A stretch of 64,000 nt of DNA from Apium graveolens. Lineage: Eukaryota; Streptophyta; Magnoliopsida; Apiales; Apiaceae. Under the pieces are notes generated by a model. That model saw only the letters and a list, made by a program, of their open reading frames with translations, was not told the origin of the DNA and did not search any database. Below are positions 58,901-64,000 of the stretch, one piece after another. A program made the translations under genes and the position numbers. Positions within the stretch are counted from its first letter, which is position 1. Every line of letters starts with the position of its first letter. The DNA is taken from positions 66,032,219 to 66,096,218 of the forward strand of contig NC_133657.1 in the NCBI RefSeq assembly GCF_009905375.1, read 5' to 3'.

Positions 58901-59323
58901 GTCAAAAGAAGCTCAGAATTGAATAAAGTTCTTCGAGAAAGGCTTAAAGAGTTTGCCAGCAGGGCTAGTCCTCAAGTGGTCAACAATCCTCATCAGGTGA
59001 GATTCTTTAAGTCTGATTGTCTTCAAATCTGTCAGCTAGATGTACAATCTCTTAAAGACTACTCAGCTAAGCATCTGGTCTGGATGGAACATCATTTGAG
59101 AACTGCTGGATATTCATCCATATTGAAGACTCAAGCTGCTGACTTGATTCAAGCTTATTGTGAAAAGAATGTTAAAAGATACAATCAACTCAAGAATAAG
59201 CTGAAGTCAGTTGGAGTTCAACCAGTCAGACCAGCAAGCTTCACTTCAGAAAAGGATCGTGTCTTTGACAAGGAATTGCTTCAAGATTTAGAAGAAGGTG
59301 AAGTCAGAAGAGAAGACAACTGA
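55922..59323 (+). pseudogene. SIRE-3 third ORF with two in-frame TAG codons (about 1133 codons)
   Basis: One frame runs from ATG 55922 (MALNFQIIAHNQVGY) to the stop at 59321-59323, broken only by TAG at 56267-56269 and TAG at 57617-57619. Layout parallels SIRE-1: an N-terminal globular domain (about residues 1-220, with LVSEWDIFFDTLSKVF), a Pro/Ser-rich low-complexity middle, a coiled-coil-like region, an acidic Gly/Lys-rich stretch, and a C-terminal domain near residues 960-1015 (MSIFVYCQSEGSFKVSLHLF ... LRERLKEF). Both TAGs are explained by CAG decay in a CHG methylation context. If they are truly stops the protein is lost although gag and pol remain open; amber readthrough is a less likely alternative. 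Confidence 0.8.
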
Positions 59324-59585
59324 AGTCAATTAGCTCAAAACTCAATGTAATATGATTAGAGCTTTATGAATCAAGATAGTCTAATGTAGTTATATGTTCA
59401 GGCTAGAGGAACATCTATCTTGTATTCACTTGTAAATTTCATTTGGAATCTGGAAAATGTTAAATATAATCCAGAACTTTTCTGCTATTTACTTTACATT
59501 ACTGTTTATATCTTTTTCTTATTTGTTAGTTGAGTTATCCTCTAGGTATTTGTTGTTATTGTCTAACAAGCAAATAGGGGGAGAT
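59324..59585 (+). other. SIRE-3 3' untranslated region and polypurine tract
   Basis: Short non-coding stretch ending CAAATAGGGGGAGAT directly before the 3' LTR. Confidence 0.85.
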
Positions 59586-60942
59586 TGAAAGGCATATGTC
59601 ATAGCCTACTCGTTTATTCGAGTATTTAACTCAACTCAAATAAGAATGTAATAAGTAAATAGTGTATCTATCATCAGAGAGATCTCACAAAGTAACATCT
59701 GTCAAAGAATAAAGAAACATTGTTCATCTGCAGACTTGAAGATTCACTGGAAGAAGTTCAAGAATTTGATCATGCCTCAGTGATATAAATCAAGATCGTG
59801 GATTTAATCAAGTGACAGAGATCTCGTCAGGGTATCATTTATTACAAGGATTCAATCAGAATATTAAAGTCAAGACATGAAGAAACGTCACGAAAGTTAG
59901 TCACTCATGAACCAGACAGTACATCGAGTGTCAGCATTGAAGTGGCGGAATTGATTCATAAGTCTCAGTGACTTTTAGAAGATTGTCAGAAGAATGGATG
60001 CTGCTAAGGGTTAGTATTAATTCTCTATTAATTAATTAAGTCATATAATTTAATTAAGAAAATAAATTATATCTGCAAAGATTAATTTATTGATTAATTG
60101 AATTAAATTGATTAATTAATTTAGAATTAATATTAAGGATTTACAAGATTTTAATTGGTTTAAAATCTGCTTAAATTCAGCAAGACAATTCATTTGAACT
60201 AGTATGACAATCGGTATGACAATTGATAGTCATACCGAAAGTCATGCCAATACATTTAATTGTCTTATTAGAATTTCTGTTTAGATTAAAATCAGTTATT
60301 AATTCAGCAAAACAATTTATTTGAACTAATATGACAATCGGTATGACAATCTATAGTCATACCGAAAGTCTTGCTAGCTCATTTTTAATTGTCTTGCTAG
60401 TTGTAAACATTGTCCTACCGAAAGTCTCACAAGCTTAAAGGATTGTCATTCCAATTCAATCTACTCGGCTGTGTTGTTTAAAAGAAGCAGAAGACCAGTT
60501 CAAAAAGATAGGCAATCAAACAGAATACATACTCAAGAACAAAAAGAAAAAGGAGCAGAAAAATATTACATCTCATCTGCAACTTCAAGATCAATTTCTA
60601 GATTGTAAAGTTAAATCCAATCAACTAGAAATACTTATCTTGTTCTTGTGTATCAATCTAGCGGATTAAAATCCCTAGAACTTAATCTCAAATCGCATTT
60701 AGCATTTGATCTTTTAATTACAAAAATAGAAAAAGTTCATGTCGAATTTATTCTAGATTTGTAATAATTGATTTGAGATTAATCCCTTGTAACCGATACC
60801 GTAGTTGTAACACCTTTCAAGTTTAATAAAAGTTTTATTTAACTTGAATTTTGTTTCACAATTTTATTCCGCATTTTATTCGATTAAACGGTATTGTTTG
60901 CATTCAACCCCCCCCCTTCTACAAACAAATTGGGACCTAACA
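59586..60942 (+). repeat. 3' LTR of SIRE-3
   Basis: 1357 bp. It is nearly identical to the 5' LTR and followed by target duplicate ATGAT. Confidence 0.95.
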
Positions 60943-63172
60943 ATGATAGTGAAAAGTTCATGGACATAGGGGGAGAAGTAATCCCTAGCTCCAGATCTGG
61001 CATGCCATCATGGGCATTCTCCAAGGAATGTGATATTCAACACTTCAAAACCACTCTCATCTATCAAATTCAAGAGACACATAGTGCTCTTTAATCCACT
61101 ACAAATGCTAGCACCAGGAAGCTCTTACAGGCACATCTCAACTCTCTACAATTACATCAGATTCAATCTCTTCAACACAATCAGGATGTCACTTGTATCA
61201 AAACTGAGATTGATCAAGTAAAGAAGGATGTCTCTGAAAGATTGGATGCTAAACTTTCAGATGCAACAATGCTTGATATTAAAAGATAGCTAAGGAAGAA
61301 TTCAGATCTTTCTACTAAAGTGGATTCCCTGGATGCAAGACTAACTGCAATAGAGCTATCTCTCACAGGTATCCAGCTATATCAAGCACAACAAACTCAG
61401 TTGCTGCAAAAGCTAGTGGTTGCACAAACTTCTACCTCCACTCTACTTGATGATAACAACTAAGGGGAGAAAGATTTAACAATCCAAGTCAATCAAGCAG
61501 AGCCAACCAGTGAGGGGGAGCATGTGGTAAATGTTCAAATCAGTCAAGTAATTGTTTCAGAAATTACTCTGCCAAAGTCACCAGTATTAGACGAAATTGA
61601 TCTGATCCAAATAGCATCTGCTAAACTTGATTCAAAGACAAATCCCAAGATGCTTGATGTTGCAGCTGTTGAGAAGGAACTAGGATGAGAAATGGAAGAA
61701 GATTGATGCAGCTATTCAGGAGAAATTTGGTCAGCTACAGAAGCCAGACAAGACCTTTCATCACCATTCTTAAGTCAAACAACTCTCAGTGCATGAAATG
61801 AGTCTGGGCAACTTGGAAAAAGGCCAAACCTCATGCATCAAGTCTCCAAAAGCAAATATAATCTTGAAGCCTAAAAGAAACTTCTCAAAGTTCTCAGACA
61901 AAAATCCTTTGGATCTTGTGTGTGAGACACCTAGGCCAGATGAGAAGAAGCTGTTGGCTAGGTCAATTGCATTTTTCAAAGATCCAACTGATTCAACACT
62001 TAAAAGAAGGATTGCCAAAATCTACAAAAATGGTAAGGAAATCTGTGTGGTGGCTGGACACCCTCAGTTAGAGGCTAAGAAGGAAGAGAAGGAAAGAATC
62101 AGGCAAGAAAAGAAGCAGGCTGCCTTAGATGCTAAAAAGCTCAAACAAAAGAAGGAGCAAGCTGCTATCTTGGCCAAACTTCAAGCCGTGAAGACTACAA
62201 CAGAGATTTCTGCACAACCATTTGTGATTACTGAAGCTAAAGATCATAAAGTGTAAGATGCATCTCAACAGATAAAGAAACCAAGGTACAAGCAAATAAT
62301 CAAGATAAAATTGGACTTTAGTGATGAGGAAATGGAACACTACATTCCCAAACAGTCTACATTAACAACTCAGTCATCCAAGCCACCAGTGGTATAGGAA
62401 GAATTCAAGGTAGATCCTACAAAGAACTTTCATGGTGAGCCCATAGTTCCTAAGGATGAGCCAATAGACTGGGAAAGTTTGCCAATTCCTGAACTCAATT
62501 TACCTATCTTCAACAACAAGCCAAAGAAAAAAAAACTAGAGCAATCAAGAAAGTGAAGCCTGTGACTCTTAGACCCTAACCAAATCTCAACCTACAGTCA
62601 ACAAGGGAGATCTTTTATACATCTGTGACATCAAGGAGTTCTCTGATATAAACCTCTACTTGAATGAATTGGAAGAAGTAAGAGGGATTGATGCTCACGG
62701 ACATCTTCCTGAAAGGCTGGTGTTCAAGTACAAGGGAGGAAGAGAAATCACATGGCCACTTCACAGGGTTCTTCAAGAAAGCCAATCTGTTCTGATAAAA
62801 GTTTTCACATCCTTCAAGAAGAACTTTGGGTTCAATGTAACTGCAAGAAAACTGGTTCCAAAGAAGATAGAAGAGTTAAGGAGTAATAGAGCCAAATATG
62901 CACTTCCAAAAACTCTATCAATTCCCTTCACAGGAAAGAGAGTGCATTTGAGGCCTTATTGGCTGATGGAATTCATGGAAGATAAGGGAGTTAGAGGATT
63001 CTTCAGACTGGATGACCAATTGAGTATCTCTAGCAATGAGACTCTATTGGAAATGCAAGAAATGCTGGATCTATCTGAAACTAATGAACTTGAATTTCAC
63101 AGACAACTCCAGAATCAAATAGAGGAAAACAACAGAAAGCTTGGGAAGAAATCCAGACAATCAAGGAAATAG
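60943..63172 (+). pseudogene. SIRE-2 third ORF, 3' part (broken)
   Basis: Joining the sequence before SIRE-3 to that after the duplicated ATGAT continues the reading frame (…GDD then SEKFMDIGGEV), which proves the nested insertion. Open pieces at 61789-62256 (charged helical, lysine-rich) and 62660-63172 remain between stops. The last piece holds the C-terminal domain (RLVFKYKGGREITWPLHRVL ... VPKKIEELRSN) comparable to that of SIRE-1 and SIRE-3, then a charged tail. Confidence 0.8.
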
Positions 63173-63377
63173 AATTATCTGCTCAGACTAGAGGAGCACC
63201 TTGATAATGATTGTGAGAACTCTTTTTACACTTTACTTTGTTCAAATTTTCAATAAATGTTGTAGCACACATCAGTTTTATCTACTACTTTTTATCTGTA
63301 TTTTTAGGGTGCTTTGTTATCATCAAGTTTCTCTTAATTTATGGCTACAATTCCAGTAGACATAAATTGGGGGAGAT
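63173..63377 (+). other. SIRE-2 3' untranslated region and polypurine tract
   Basis: Non-coding, ends ATTGGGGGAGAT before the 3' LTR. Confidence 0.82.
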
Positions 63378-64000
63378 TGTTAGGAATATGTTGTGAACTT
63401 GATGATAAGTTAAACAAAACACCTTAGTAGATTTAACTTGGTGAATTTTGTAGCACTCAATGGATGATCTAATATAGGCCCAACGGATGATCTAATATAG
63501 TCCCGACGGATGACAGATTAACATCCATCGAGTGAGTAGCTTATGTAACAAATAAGTTCTGTAGCACATTTCTGCAAACAACATGTTTTAAGTCAAGTAA
63601 ATTGTTTAGGGTTCTCTAAGTCATGTTGACTACTAGATTGATATGCAGAATAGGTTGACTAATTATAAATATAAGATGTCTTATAATTCTGTATAAATGA
63701 AATGGAGACAGTAAAGACTCCCGACGGATGATCTACAAGACTCCCGATGGATGATCAACAAAGTTCCCAACGGATGATCAACAATGTCCCGACGGATAAT
63801 CAAATTCAAATAGCTGTTGGCAGTGACAACACAGTCATATGCATTGGGTGTTTGCAAAAGGAATGTGGCAGCCTGTTAAGAAGGATTTCGAGAATAAAGA
63901 AGCATTACCATTTCCATGCAATTGTGAAGATATTCAAAGATGCTGGAATAGAGTAGTGAAGTAGCATGGAGTTTTTATTATCTTGTCTTAATGTCATGTA
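63378..64000 (+). repeat. 3' LTR of SIRE-2, truncated by the window end
   Basis: 623 of about 1022 bp are visible. It holds the same GACGGATGATC boxes and the same small ORF (63747-63956) as the 5' LTR, with clear divergence from it. Confidence 0.92.

Larger units (their letters stand above)
47675..60942 (+). mobile_element. SIRE-3: young SIRE-type element, 13.3 kb, nested in SIRE-2
   Basis: LTRs of 1355 bp (47675-49029) and 1357 bp (59586-60942), both TGAAAGG...AACA, are flanked by the target repeat ATGAT (47670-47674 and 60943-60947). A primer site follows the 5' LTR and a GGGGGAGAT tract precedes the 3' LTR. By eye the LTRs differ at about eight substitutions plus a C-run length (7 versus 9). 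Order is gag, pol, internal promoter-like region with palindromes, and third ORF. Gag and pol are open; the third ORF has two in-frame TAGs. Confidence 0.95.
37313..64000 (+). mobile_element. SIRE-2: old, disabled SIRE-type element carrying two nested insertions, cut by the window edge
   Basis: A 1022-bp 5' LTR (37313-38334, TGTTAGG...AACA) is followed by a primer site with one change (TGGTGTCAGAGC, 38337-38348), broken gag, broken pol, an internal promoter-like region and a broken third ORF. A GGGGGAGAT polypurine tract and the first 623 bp of the 3' LTR (63378 onward) close the visible part. Insertions inside it are a solo LTR (41599-43275) and SIRE-3 (47675-60942). The LTRs differ by roughly 8% over the first 330 bp by eye, so it is clearly older than SIRE-1 and SIRE-3. 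Lack of most of the RT domain makes it non-autonomous. Confidence 0.93.

Overview
The window looks like plant nuclear DNA, most likely from a eudicot. It is AT-rich, has plant-type TATA boxes and GT-AG introns, and carries Ty1/copia retrotransposons of the SIRE/Maximus type plus Mutator-like (MULE) transposase remnants. I could not identify the species. I see no convincing intact host gene. Nearly all of the sequence is nested transposable elements, their decay products and AT-rich spacer.

Layout. (1) 1-15622: a long LTR (at least 2.4 kb visible), probably Ty3/gypsy, whose left end lies before the window. It is split by SIRE-1 (1429-14643), an apparently intact 13.2 kb SIRE element with 599-bp LTRs (one mismatch seen), a 5-bp target-site duplication (TSD), gag, pol, a small extra ORF and a 1235-aa third ORF. 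(2) 15623-17283: the 5' part of a MULE transposase (copy A). The gypsy-like LTR appears to have landed in it. (3) 17284-26250: AT-rich DNA with Helitron-like 3' ends and broken exon-like pieces. (4) 26251-about 33240: a second, longer but decayed MULE (copy B), with a cluster of small acidic ORFs on the opposite strand and a GC-rich 21-bp hairpin at the far end. (5) 33240-37312: AT-rich spacer with local duplications and a tRNA-promoter-like repeat. (6) 37313-64000: SIRE-2, an older broken SIRE element running off the right edge. It has lost its reverse transcriptase domain. Its integrase region holds a 1677-bp solo LTR (41599-43275, reverse orientation). Its third ORF is split by SIRE-3 (47675-60942), a young element with 1355/1357-bp LTRs, open gag and pol, and a third ORF with two in-frame TAG codons.

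The main observations come from comparing the three SIRE families. Each carries its own short motif, repeated in its LTRs and again just upstream of an internal TATA box and pyrimidine-rich leader in front of the third ORF. The third ORFs are very divergent but appear to share an N-terminal domain, a low-complexity middle and a C-terminal domain. At the gag/pol boundary all three have a TGCAG|GG splice-acceptor-like site in the same pol phase, although the gag/pol frame relation differs among them. Together these suggest an accessory expression programme: an internally promoted third gene, a family-specific cis motif, and possibly Pol made from a spliced RNA. This is inference and needs RNA data.
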